This document shows positions 1 to 7,372 of a stretch of DNA of 7,372 bases, in pieces (position 1 is the stretch's first letter; each line of letters starts with the position of its first letter). A program made the translations under genes and the position numbers. The notes beneath the pieces are model-generated. The model worked only from the letters and a program-made list of their open reading frames with translations, did not search any database and had not been told where the DNA came from. The DNA lies in contig JAUWKW010000067.1 of NCBI GenBank assembly GCA_030614035.1, positions 1 to 7,372 on the forward strand, in the 5' to 3' direction. This stretch comes from Chromatiales bacterium (lineage in GTDB: Bacteria > Pseudomonadota > Gammaproteobacteria > Steroidobacterales > GCA-2729495).

Positions 1-1
1 C

Positions 2-451
<450 letters not shown>

Positions 452-483
452 CGGGACGAAACGAAAACGGGCGATAAGCCTAC

Positions 484-489
484 AGGTGA
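484..489 (+). promoter_or_regulatory. Shine-Dalgarno site of rpoC
   Basis: AGGTGA lies 3 nt before the rpoC ATG and matches the 3' part of the full anti-Shine-Dalgarno complement (AGGAGGTGA), so the short gap is functionally normal. It supports the ATG at 493, as does the RDLLKLF N-terminus typical of beta'. Confidence 0.8.
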
Positions 490-492
490 CTC

Positions 493-3400
493 ATGCGAGA
501 TTTACTGAAACTTTTCAGACAGCAAAGCACGGTTGAGGATTTCGATGCGATTCGCATCGGTCTGGCGTCACCGGAAATGATCCGATCGTGGTCATTCGGC
601 GAGGTCAAGAAGCCGGAGACGATCAACTACCGGACGTTCAAGCCAGAACGTGACGGGTTGTTCTGCGCGAAAATCTTTGGGCCTATCAAGGACTACGAAT
701 GCCTTTGCGGGAAGTACAAGCGGCTCAAGCATCGTGGAGTCGTATGTGAGAAGTGCGGCGTAGAAGTAACTCAGACCAAAGTTCGACGCGAGCGAATGGC
801 ACATATTGAGCTGGCGAGCCCCGTTGCGCACATCTGGTTCCTGAAGTCCTTGCCATCCCGTATCGGATTGATGCTCGACATGACCCTGCGGGAGATTGAG
901 CGGGTGTTGTATTTCGAGGCGTTCGTCGTTATCGACGAAGGCATGACGCCGCTCGAGCGCTGCAGCTTGATGACGGATGAGCAATACCTGGAAGCAATCG
1001 AAGAGTATGGCGATGAGTTCGATGCACGTATGGGTGCCGAGGCCATCCACGAAATGCTGCGCACGATTGATTTGCAGACCGATATGCTGAAAGTTCGGGA
1101 GGATATCGACGCCACCTCATCGGAAACAAAGATTAAACGTTTGTCCAAACGTCTGAAATTACTCGAGGCCTTCATGAACTCGGGAATCAAGCCCGAACAC
1201 ATGGTATTGACCGTCCTGCCGGTACTGCCGCCAGACCTCCGGCCACTGGTACCGCTTGATGGCGGCCGATTCGCTACCTCGGATCTGAACGATTTATACC
1301 GGCGGGTGATCAATCGCAACAATCGTCTCCGGCGGTTACTGGAGTTGAATGCGCCAGACATTATCGTGCGTAACGAAAAGCGGATGCTGCAGGAATCAGT
1401 CGACGCATTGCTCGACAATGGGCGTCGTGGCCGGGCGATAACCGGGACCAACAAGCGGCCTCTGAAATCTCTGGCGGACATGATCAAAGGCAAACAGGGC
1501 CGCTTTCGTCAGAACCTGCTTGGCAAGCGCGTCGATTATTCGGGTCGTTCAGTCATTGTGGTCGGTCCGACCCTGAAATTGCACCAGTGCGGTCTACCGA
1601 AAAAAATGGCTCTGGAATTATTCAAGCCATTCATTTTTAGCAAGCTGCAACTACGCGGCGAAGCGACAACCATCAAAGCGGCCAAGCGCCTGGTTGAACG
1701 AGAGGGCCCCGAGGTTTGGGATATTCTCGAGGAGGTCATTCGTGAGCACCCGGTCCTACTGAACCGTGCCCCGACGCTGCATAGGCTTGGCATTCAGGCG
1801 TTTGAGCCGGTCCTGATCGAGGGTAAGGCGATTCAGCTGCATCCGCTGGTCTGTACTGCATTTAACGCTGACTTCGACGGCGACCAGATGGCTGTCCATG
1901 TGCCCTTGTCTATCGAAGCTCAACTCGAGTCGCGGGCATTGATGATGGCTTCGAACAACATACTATCGCCTGCAAACGGCGAACCCATTATCGTGCCGTC
2001 GCAAGACGTTGTGTTGGGCTTGTACTACATGACTCGTGAGCGGATCAACGCCAAGGGCGAGGGAATGATTTTCACCGACGTGGATGAGGTGCATCGAGCG
2101 CGCCAGAACCGCGACGTCGCATTGCACTCGCGGATCAAGGTTCGTATCACCAGCACGGAAACCGATGAATCCGATAATAAAGTCACTGCCAAACGAATTG
2201 TCGAAACGACGGTAGGTCGGGCATTGTTGTCCGAGCTTCTGCCCAGCGGTCTTAGCTTTGACCTGATTAATCGGGATATGACGAAGAAAGCGATCTCCGA
2301 GCTGATTAATGTTTGCTACCGGACGGTCGGTTTGAAAGAGACCGTCGTGTTTGCAGATCAGCTTATGTATATGGGATTTAGCTATGCGACACGCGGCGGC
2401 CTGTCGATCGGCGTAAATGACATGGTCGTGCCAGAGGACAAAGGGAAAATTCTGAGTGCCGCGGATGCCGAAGTCAAAGACATCCAAGATCAGTATGCGA
2501 GTGGTCTGGTGACGGACGGCGAGCGTTACAACAAGGTCGTCGACATCTGGTCCCGCACCAATGATCAGGTTCCCAAGGCGATGATGAATAAACTGGGCAG
2601 CGAATTGGTTGTCGATGCAGCCGGCGACGAAGTCACCCAGCCTTCGTTCAATTCTATTTTCATGATGGCCGATTCCGGGGCGCGAGGCTCGGCGGCCCAG
2701 ATTCGGCAGCTGGCTGGAATGCGCGGATTGATGGCAAAGCCCGACGGTTCGATTATCGAGACACCTATCACGGCGAATTTCCGCGAGGGACTGGATGTCC
2801 TGCAATACTTCATCTCGACACATGGCGCGCGCAAGGGGCTTGCCGACACGGCGCTAAAAACCGCCAACTCCGGTTATCTGACGCGCCGGCTGGTGGATGT
2901 CGCTCAGGACCTGGTGGTAACCGAGGTGGATTGTGAGACAGAAAACGGATTGTGGGTAACACCGCTGGTCGAAGGCGGCGACGTGGTTGAGACGCTGCAG
3001 GAGCGGGTGCTGGGCCGGGTTTTGGCTCAGTCTGTCCAGCGGCCAGATACAAATGAGCTGATCTTAAATGCCGGCGAACTCCTGGATGAGCAGAAGGTTC
3101 GGATCCTCGAAGAATCCGGGATCGATCAGGTCAAGGTCCGCTCGGCGATTACCTGCGAAACTCGGTATGGCGTGTGTTCCAAGTGCTATGGGCGAGACCT
3201 TGCCCGTGGGCATCGGATCAACATCGGTGAGGCCGTCGGCGTGATCGCCGCCCAATCGATTGGGGAGCCGGGGACCCAGCTCACCATGCGTACCTTCCAT
3301 ATCGGTGGTGCAGCATCACGCGCAGCGGCAGTGAACAGCGTGGAGGTCAAGCGCGGAGGCGTCGTGCGTCTGCACAACGTCAAGACGGTGCGGCACGAGA

Positions 3401-4758
3401 AAGGTTACCTAGTCGCGGTGAGCCGCTCCGGTGAGATCGGCGTCATGGATGACTACGGCCGGGAACGGGAGCGTTACAAGATTCCCTATGGGGCCGTCAT
3501 TTCGGTCGCAGACGGTGATCAGGCAGAGGCTGCCAAAATCGTGGCGACCTGGGATCCACATACTCATCCGGTCATATCCGAAGTGTCCGGTTTCCTGCGT
3601 TTCGAGGATTTCGTCGACGGCGTGACGGTTGCCGAGCAGGAAGACGAAATGACGGGGTTGACCAGTATTGTCGTGCTGGATCCAAAACAACGTGGCGCCA
3701 GTGGCCGTGACTTGCGGCCAACGGCAAAGCTCGTTGACGGTAAAGGCAAGGAGATCTGCTTTGCTAATACCGATATACCGGCCGTATATGCTCTGCCATC
3801 CGGCGCACTGGTGAATATGGCGGACGGCGCCAAGGTGTCTGTCGGCGACGTCATTGCACGTATTCCGCAGGAGAGTTCCAAAACGCGTGACATTACCGGT
3901 GGACTGCCCAGGGTTGCGGATCTGTTCGAGGCGCGCAAGCCCAAAGACCCCGCGATCCTGGCAGAGCACAGTGGAACGGTGAGCTTTGGTAAAGAAACCA
4001 AGGGCAAACGCAGACTCGTCATCACGGATGAGGCGGGTGAGAAACACGAGAACTTGATCCCCAAATGGCGTCATCTCAGCGTGTTCGAGGGTGAGCAGGT
4101 TGAGCGGGGCGAGACCATTGCCGACGGCGAGCTGAATCCACACGACATTCTTCGGCTGCAGGGCGTGGAGCCGCTGGCTGAATATTTGGTGCGCGAGATT
4201 CAGGACGTGTATCGCCTGCAGGGCGTCAAGATCAACGACAAGCATATTGAAGTGATCATCCGCCAGATGCTGCGTAAGGTTGAAATTACGAATGCCGGTG
4301 AAACGAACCTGCTGCGCGGCGAGCAGCTCGACCGCTCGAGACTGTTGGAACTGAACGAAGCTAGTGAGATGCAGAAGCAGGAGCCGGCGCAGTTCGGCCC
4401 ATTGCTGTTGGGAATCACCAAGGCATCGTTGGCAACGGCGTCATTTATATCTGCCGCATCATTCCAGGAGACCACCAGGGTTCTGACCGAGGCAGCCGTT
4501 AAAGGCTTGCGGGACGATCTGCGTGGCTTGAAGGAAAATGTGATCGTCGGGCGCCTGATTCCGGCGGGCACCGGGTTTACCTTCCACGCCGACCAGCGCC
4601 GTACGCGCGAGGAAATGCTGGCCGAGGAATTGAAGGTCCTGGAGATGGAGACCAGTGCGGCAGCGGAGCCGGAGTCGGCAGTCGCCCTGGAGATCTCCGT
4701 AGAAGAGCCGGCGACTGGGGATTCTGCCGCCGAGGGCTCAGAAGCGACCGCAGGCTAG
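493..4758 (+). CDS. rpoC: DNA-directed RNA polymerase subunit beta'
   Basis: This is full-length beta' (1421 aa; E. coli has 1407), the subunit holding the catalytic Mg2+ of RNA polymerase. Visible in order: the N-terminal zinc ribbon with Cys70, Cys72, Cys85 and Cys88; the switch region around [20 protein letters not shown]; the catalytic loop NADFDGDQM with Asp460, Asp462 and Asp464; the bridge helix at about 769-806 ([14 protein letters not shown]); the second zinc site with Cys814, Cys888, Cys895 and Cys898; and the trigger loop with Gln929, Met932, Arg933 and His936. All these positions equal E. coli numbering. The trigger loop is split by a gammaproteobacterial-type insertion (SI3) at about 943-1130, after which [12 protein letters not shown] resumes the fold. 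The omega-contacting C-terminal core ends near [10 protein letters not shown] (about 1362). Beyond it is a divergent tail of about 59 residues whose last 40 contain ten acidic and no basic residues. The start is set by the Shine-Dalgarno and the conserved N-terminus. It is certainly co-transcribed with rpoB. Confidence 0.99.
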   Translation: MRDLLKLFRQQSTVEDFDAIRIGLASPEMIRSWSFGEVKKPETINYRTFKPERDGLFCAKIFGPIKDYECLCGKYKRLKHRGVVCEKCGVEVTQTKVRRERMAHIELASPVAHIWFLKSLPSRIGLMLDMTLREIERVLYFEAFVVIDEGMTPLERCSLMTDEQYLEAIEEYGDEFDARMGAEAIHEMLRTIDLQTDMLKVREDIDATSSETKIKRLSKRLKLLEAFMNSGIKPEHMVLTVLPVLPPDLRPLVPLDGGRFATSDLNDLYRRVINRNNRLRRLLELNAPDIIVRNEKRMLQESVDALLDNGRRGRAITGTNKRPLKSLADMIKGKQGRFRQNLLGKRVDYSGRSVIVVGPTLKLHQCGLPKKMALELFKPFIFSKLQLRGEATTIKAAKRLVEREGPEVWDILEEVIREHPVLLNRAPTLHRLGIQAFEPVLIEGKAIQLHPLVCTAFNADFDGDQMAVHVPLSIEAQLESRALMMASNNILSPANGEPIIVPSQDVVLGLYYMTRERINAKGEGMIFTDVDEVHRARQNRDVALHSRIKVRITSTETDESDNKVTAKRIVETTVGRALLSELLPSGLSFDLINRDMTKKAISELINVCYRTVGLKETVVFADQLMYMGFSYATRGGLSIGVNDMVVPEDKGKILSAADAEVKDIQDQYASGLVTDGERYNKVVDIWSRTNDQVPKAMMNKLGSELVVDAAGDEVTQPSFNSIFMMADSGARGSAAQIRQLAGMRGLMAKPDGSIIETPITANFREGLDVLQYFISTHGARKGLADTALKTANSGYLTRRLVDVAQDLVVTEVDCETENGLWVTPLVEGGDVVETLQERVLGRVLAQSVQRPDTNELILNAGELLDEQKVRILEESGIDQVKVRSAITCETRYGVCSKCYGRDLARGHRINIGEAVGVIAAQSIGEPGTQLTMRTFHIGGAASRAAAVNSVEVKRGGVVRLHNVKTVRHEKGYLVAVSRSGEIGVMDDYGRERERYKIPYGAVISVADGDQAEAAKIVATWDPHTHPVISEVSGFLRFEDFVDGVTVAEQEDEMTGLTSIVVLDPKQRGASGRDLRPTAKLVDGKGKEICFANTDIPAVYALPSGALVNMADGAKVSVGDVIARIPQESSKTRDITGGLPRVADLFEARKPKDPAILAEHSGTVSFGKETKGKRRLVITDEAGEKHENLIPKWRHLSVFEGEQVERGETIADGELNPHDILRLQGVEPLAEYLVREIQDVYRLQGVKINDKHIEVIIRQMLRKVEITNAGETNLLRGEQLDRSRLLELNEASEMQKQEPAQFGPLLLGITKASLATASFISAASFQETTRVLTEAAVKGLRDDLRGLKENVIVGRLIPAGTGFTFHADQRRTREEMLAEELKVLEMETSAAAEPESAVALEISVEEPATGDSAAEGSEATAG

Positions 4759-4764
4759 AATGGC

Positions 4765-4806
4765 TGTATCGGCGCCGCTTGACAGGCCTCAAGCGGCGCC
4801 AATACA
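4765..4806 (+). repeat. Long inverted repeat / hairpin just after rpoC, without a T-run
   Basis: A perfect 12-bp inverted repeat, GGCGCCGCTTGA (4771-4782) and TCAAGCGGCGCC (4789-4800), encloses a 6-nt loop CAGGCC. After one C-A mismatch (4770/4801) the pairing continues for five more pairs, TGTAT (4765-4769) with ATACA (4802-4806). Its start 6 nt past the rpoC stop suggests a 3'-end structure for rpoBC mRNA. No T-run follows (next bases are attccgg), so it is not a canonical intrinsic terminator. It may stabilise the mRNA end, slow polymerase, be an RNase III site, or act at DNA level as an operator, since it overlaps the promoter listed separately. The pairing is seen directly; the function is inferred. 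Confidence 0.75.
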
Positions 4807-4808
4807 AT
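4779..4808 (+). promoter_or_regulatory. Predicted sigma70 promoter for rpsL-rpsG-fusA
   Basis: A consensus -35 box TTGACA (4779-4784) is followed after 18 nt by TACAAT (4803-4808), one mismatch from the -10 consensus. Transcription would begin near 4813-4816, giving a leader of roughly 155 nt before rpsL. The -35 box sits in the loop-proximal part of the inverted repeat and the -10 box overlaps its outer arm. It is the best promoter match I see in the gap, and its location fits a separate promoter for the str operon downstream of rpoC. Some read-through from rpoBC may add to expression. This is a sequence match only; no transcription start is known from the window. Confidence 0.6.
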
Positions 4809-4814
4809 TCCGGT

Positions 4815-4930
4815 CCCGCGAAAGGCGGGGCGTTTAACGGCGCAAAACAAGAATTCGACGGGTTATTGACCCCGTCCCCTTCGTTGGCCCGGATGTAGGA
4901 TCTCCAGTGAGGATGCCGCATTCGGGCTGA
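4815..4930 (+). other. Structured 5' leader of the str operon (predicted hairpins)
   Basis: Three further inverted repeats lie between the predicted transcription start and rpsL. First, CCCGC (4815-4819) pairs with GCGGG (4825-4829) across GAAAG, at the very 5' end of the predicted RNA. Second, GACGGG (4857-4862) pairs with CCCGTC (4871-4876) across an 8-nt loop. Third, TTGGCCCGGATG (4884-4895) pairs with CATTCGGGCTGA (4919-4930) over 12 positions, including three G-U pairs, closing a 23-nt apical part that can itself fold weakly. None is followed by a strong T-run. A leader role such as ribosomal-protein feedback or mRNA stability is possible, but I recognise no known motif. Some of these pairings could arise by chance in GC-rich DNA. 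Confidence 0.4.
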
Positions 4931-4968
4931 TGTTTATGTGCGTTAATGAATGGTCAGAGAGTAACTGA
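4930..4968 (+). CDS. Possible 12-aa leader peptide abutting rpsL (speculative)
   Basis: An ATG at 4930 opens a 12-codon frame (MFMCVNEWSESN) whose TGA stop (4966-4968) directly touches the rpsL ATG, giving TGA-ATG with no gap. The frame is the same as rpsL. The only purine-rich ribosome site for rpsL (GAGAG, 4957-4961) lies inside it. The start ATG overlaps by one base the stop of an even shorter frame (ATG at 4913, five codons, MPHSG). Such abutting frames can couple translation to the next gene. No good Shine-Dalgarno sits in front of either ATG and the peptide matches nothing I know, so this may be coincidence. Confidence 0.2.
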   Translation: MFMCVNEWSESN

Positions 4969-5343
4969 ATGGCAACCGTCAACCAATTGGTGCGAAAGCA
5001 ACGGCGAACAAAGCCGGTAAAGAATAATGTACCGGCATTGCAGGCAAGTCCGCAAAAACGTGGCGTTTGTACCCGCGTCTATACGACGACGCCAAAAAAA
5101 CCGAACTCCGCACTGCGCAAGGTTGCCCGGGTTCGGTTGACCAATGGTTTCGAAGTTACCAGCTACATTGGTGGCGAAGGCCATAACTTGCAGGAACATT
5201 CCGTGGTTTTGATTCGAGGCGGCCGCGTCAAAGATCTGCCCGGCGTTCGCTATCACACGGTGCGTGGAACGCTGGATTGCGCGGGCGTATCGGACAGGCG
5301 CCAGGGGCGCAGTAAGTACGGGGCCAAGCGGCCCAAGAAATAA
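4969..5343 (+). CDS. rpsL: 30S ribosomal protein S12
   Basis: S12 (124 aa, the same length as in E. coli) sits at the 30S decoding centre, where it helps monitor codon-anticodon pairing and contacts h44 and h18 of 16S rRNA. The protein is near-consensus: the [10 protein letters not shown] start, [55 protein letters not shown] and the basic [10 protein letters not shown] end. Lys43 and Lys88 have the wild-type, streptomycin-sensitive identity. Asp89, the residue methylthiolated by RimO in many bacteria, is present. Relative to E. coli, Cys27 is Ser and Cys53 is Ala, while Cys34 and Cys104 are kept. An in-frame TGA immediately before the ATG fixes the start. The ribosome site is weak (GAGAG 7 nt upstream), so initiation may depend on leader structure or coupling. 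It is the first gene of the rpsL-rpsG-fusA unit. Confidence 0.99.
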   Translation: MATVNQLVRKQRRTKPVKNNVPALQASPQKRGVCTRVYTTTPKKPNSALRKVARVRLTNGFEVTSYIGGEGHNLQEHSVVLIRGGRVKDLPGVRYHTVRGTLDCAGVSDRRQGRSKYGAKRPKK

Positions 5344-5370
5344 CACGCGGTAACATTCCCGAGAACATAT

Positions 5371-5850
5371 ATGTCAAGACGAACCCAGGCGCCAAGACGA
5401 TCGCTTCTGCCCGACCCCAAACATGGCAGCCAGCGATTGGCGAAGTTCATCAACATGGTGATGCGAAGCGGCAAAAAGTCGGTTGCTGAACAGATTGTCT
5501 ATGGGGCCCTGGAGCGAATCTCTGAGCGTAGCGGTCAAACCGAGGAACAAGCCGTCGAGGTGCTGACACAGGCGCTGGATAACGTAAAGCCGATGGTCGA
5601 GGTGAAGTCTCGTCGGGTCGGTGGGGCAACTTACCAGGTGCCTATTGAGGTCAGGCCCATTCGGCGCGAGACGCTCGCGATGCGATGGGTAATTGACGCA
5701 GCACGCAGCCGAAGCGAAAAATCGATGGCCTATCGCTTAGCCCACGAACTGATGGACGCTGCCGAGAATCGCGGCACTGCTGTCAAAAAACGGGAAGACA
5801 CGCACCGAATGGCTGAGGCCAACAAGGCCTTCTCGCATTACCGCTGGTAA
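5371..5850 (+). CDS. rpsG: 30S ribosomal protein S7
   Basis: S7 (159 aa) is a primary 16S rRNA-binding protein that nucleates assembly of the 30S head and lines the mRNA/tRNA exit region. In E. coli it also represses its own operon. Recognisable segments are LLPDPKHGS near the N-terminus, [23 protein letters not shown], the rRNA-binding beta hairpin [38 protein letters not shown] and the C-terminal [21 protein letters not shown]. Compared with the 156-residue E. coli form, there are about three extra residues in the helical segment just before ALDNVKP. The ATG is chosen because SRR right after Met matches the conserved N-terminus. Its ribosome site is weak (GAGA at 5361-5364). The gap from rpsL is only 27 nt, much shorter than the roughly 100-nt intercistronic region that holds the S7 feedback site in E. 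coli. Confidence 0.99.
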   Translation: MSRRTQAPRRSLLPDPKHGSQRLAKFINMVMRSGKKSVAEQIVYGALERISERSGQTEEQAVEVLTQALDNVKPMVEVKSRRVGGATYQVPIEVRPIRRETLAMRWVIDAARSRSEKSMAYRLAHELMDAAENRGTAVKKREDTHRMAEANKAFSHYRW

Positions 5851-5876
5851 GCCGTGCAAGAGCCGAGATTGATTTC

Positions 5877-5882
5877 AAAGGA
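5877..5882 (+). promoter_or_regulatory. Shine-Dalgarno site of fusA
   Basis: AAAGGA lies 8 nt before a GTG codon. This spacing, together with the conserved [15 protein letters not shown]-terminus that follows directly, decides the GTG start at 5891. No ATG is available at the right place; the first in-frame ATG is codon 16, inside the P-loop region. It is the strongest ribosome site among the three str genes in this window. Confidence 0.85.
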
Positions 5883-5890
5883 CACGAAAC

Positions 5891-7372
5891 GTGGCACGCA
5901 CTACACCTATCGAGCGGTACCGCAATATCGGCATCATGGCCCACATCGATGCCGGCAAGACGACCACGACTGAACGCATCCTCTTTTATACCGGCGTTTC
6001 CCACAAGCTTGGCGAAGTTCATGACGGAGCTGCCGTCATGGACTGGATGGAACAGGAACAGGAACGTGGGATCACGATTACCTCGGCCGCAACCACCTGT
6101 TTCTGGAGTGGCATGGATAATCAGTTCCCCGAATATCGAATTAATATCATCGATACTCCTGGGCACGTTGACTTCACAATCGAGGTAGAACGTTCGTTGC
6201 GGGTGCTGGACAGCGCCGTTGCGGTGTTCTGTTCCGTCGGTGGCGTGGAGCCACAGTCCGAGACAGTCTGGCGCCAGGCAAACAAGTACAACGTTCCGCG
6301 CATGGCATTTATCAATAAAATGGATCGTGCCGGGGCCGATTTTTTGCGCGTAGTGGAACAGATCAAGGACCGCCTCGGGGGGAACTCGGTTCCGATTCAG
6401 CTGCCGATTGGAGCCGAAGAGGACTTTTTAGGCGTCGTTGATCTGATTCGCATGAAGGCCATTTACTGGGACGACGAGACTCAGGGCACGAATTTCGATC
6501 TTAGGGAAATTCCAGAGGAACTGCAGGCAACAGCGAAGGAATGGCGAGAAAAGATGGTCGAGGCTGCGGCTGAAGCTGAAGAGTCATTGCTGGAAAAATA
6601 CCTCGAAGACGGTCACCTCAGTGAGGAGGAAATCCGCCGGGGTTTGCGGCTCCGCACCATTAACAATGAGATCGTTGTGACCATGTGTGGCTCGGCGTTC
6701 AAGAACAAGGGTGTTCAGGCGATGCTGGACGCGATCGTCGACTTCATGCCATCGCCCCTGGATGTGCCCCCGATCAAGGGTATTTTGGAAGACGACAGCG
6801 AGGCAGAACGAGCCGCTGACGATAACCAGCCGTTCGCCGCTCTGGCATTCAAAATTGCCACGGACCCTTTCGTCGGGAATCTGCCGTTTTTCCGAGTCTA
6901 TTCGGGAATACTGAATTCCGGCGACACGATTTACAACTCCGCGAGGGGCAAAAAGGAGCGCATTGGCAGGCTTTTGCAAATGCACTCGAATGATCGGGAA
7001 GAGATCAAAGAAGTTCGCGCTGGTGATATCGCGGCCGCGGTAGGCCTGAAAGATGTCACGACGGGTGACAGCCTCGTCGATACCAAGAATATCATCACGC
7101 TGGAGCGGATGGAATTCCCGGAACCGGTGATCTCGGTCGCGGTGGAACCAAAGACCAAGGCTGACCAGGAAAAAATGGGTATCGCGCTGCAGAAACTGGC
7201 AAATGAGGATCCATCATTTCGGGTGCATACCGACGAAGAATCCGGTCAGACAATCATCTCAGGCATGGGCGAATTGCACCTGGACATCATCGTCGACCGC
7301 ATGAAACGCGAGTTCAAGGTGGATGCTAACGTTGGCAAACCGCAGGTCGCCTATCGTGAAACCATCCGGAAA
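5891..7372 (+). CDS. fusA: Elongation factor G, N-terminal 494 residues (3' end outside window)
   Basis: EF-G is the GTPase that drives tRNA-mRNA translocation on the ribosome and, with RRF, ribosome recycling. The window holds 494 codons of about 700 and ends in frame without a stop. The GTPase motifs are intact: P-loop [12 protein letters not shown] (Lys23, Thr24), switch I RGITI with Thr62, switch II DTPGH (Asp88 to His92, the catalytic His), NKMD at 142-145 and GSAF with Ser268. Domain II follows, with [20 protein letters not shown], then domain III, with [19 protein letters not shown] and [18 protein letters not shown]. The window stops just into domain IV at VAYRETIRK. The sequence is a canonical EF-G1 close to the E. 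coli protein, with a slightly shorter segment around [14 protein letters not shown]. The start is GTG with a good Shine-Dalgarno, 40 nt after rpsG. In most relatives tuf follows, but that is beyond the window. Confidence 0.99.
   Translation, partial: MARTTPIERYRNIGIMAHIDAGKTTTTERILFYTGVSHKLGEVHDGAAVMDWMEQEQERGITITSAATTCFWSGMDNQFPEYRINIIDTPGHVDFTIEVERSLRVLDSAVAVFCSVGGVEPQSETVWRQANKYNVPRMAFINKMDRAGADFLRVVEQIKDRLGGNSVPIQLPIGAEEDFLGVVDLIRMKAIYWDDETQGTNFDLREIPEELQATAKEWREKMVEAAAEAEESLLEKYLEDGHLSEEEIRRGLRLRTINNEIVVTMCGSAFKNKGVQAMLDAIVDFMPSPLDVPPIKGILEDDSEAERAADDNQPFAALAFKIATDPFVGNLPFFRVYSGILNSGDTIYNSARGKKERIGRLLQMHSNDREEIKEVRAGDIAAAVGLKDVTTGDSLVDTKNIITLERMEFPEPVISVAVEPKTKADQEKMGIALQKLANEDPSFRVHTDEESGQTIISGMGELHLDIIVDRMKREFKVDANVGKPQVAYRETIRK

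Noticed and set aside
771..1493. A 240-codon minus-strand open frame, rich in Ser and Arg
   Set aside because: The low-complexity composition is typical of an antisense reading of a GC-rich gene; it overlaps conserved rpoC.
1963..2823. A 286-codon open frame on the minus strand inside rpoC
   Set aside because: It lies wholly opposite a near-invariant part of beta', its translation resembles no protein family I know, and it has no context as a gene. It reflects codon bias of rpoC.
3409..4245. A 278-codon minus-strand open frame opposite the trigger-loop insertion of rpoC
   Set aside because: It is a long antisense shadow without recognisable domains, opposite strongly supported coding sequence.
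4866..4901. A second promoter, TTGACC (4866-4871) with TAGGAT (4896-4901)
   Set aside because: The spacer is 24 nt, too long for sigma70, and the TTGACC lies in the loop and arm of a predicted hairpin. The TTGACA/TACAAT pair upstream is far better.
4577..4921. Minus-strand frame of 114 codons reaching from the rpoC tail into the rpoC-rpsL gap
   Set aside because: It is Arg- and Pro-rich with no domain, and covers the predicted promoter and hairpin. Nothing supports it as a gene.
5095..5235. Streptomycin-resistance changes in S12
   Set aside because: Lys43 and Lys88 are both wild type, and the surrounding motifs are consensus.
5949..6188. A 79-codon plus-strand frame starting at an ATG near the fusA 5' end
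   Set aside because: It is an out-of-frame reading of fusA; the true frame, from the GTG at 5891, carries all GTPase motifs.

Overview
The window is a chromosomal stretch of core information-processing genes, all on the + strand: 3' end of rpoB, complete rpoC, complete rpsL, complete rpsG and the 5' two thirds of fusA. This is the widespread junction between the rpoBC transcription unit and the str operon. The proteins point to a gammaproteobacterium. Beta' carries the lineage-typical insertion in its trigger loop and keeps E. coli residue numbering through at least the trigger loop. The wording of S12 and S7 (for example LPDPKHGS and FINMVM near the S7 N-terminus) looks closer to Xanthomonadales or Chromatiales than to enterics. 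Keeping rpoBC next to rpsL-rpsG-fusA also fits, because enterics have separated the two clusters. I cannot name the genus. Base composition looks moderately GC-rich and even, and I see no sign of transfer or mobile DNA.

Layout: bases 2-451 encode the C-terminal 149 residues of RNA polymerase beta. After a 41-nt gap with a good Shine-Dalgarno comes rpoC (493-4758, 1421 aa). Bases 4759-4968 are the only sizeable non-coding stretch. They hold a long inverted repeat, a near-consensus sigma70 promoter built into that repeat, several smaller hairpins and two tiny chained reading frames ending against the rpsL start. rpsL (4969-5343), rpsG (5371-5850) and fusA (5891 to the window end) follow with gaps of 27 and 40 nt. 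fusA starts with GTG and runs off the window at codon 494.

Together the genes supply the two catalytic subunits of RNA polymerase, two 30S proteins (the decoding-centre protein S12 and the head assembly protein S7) and the translocase EF-G. Joint expression would couple transcription and translation capacity.

I found no exotic system. The points deserving a second look are the regulatory region between rpoC and rpsL, a His-to-Pro replacement in a normally near-invariant beta motif, the very short rpsL-rpsG spacer where E. coli keeps its S7 feedback site, and an acidic tail on beta'.
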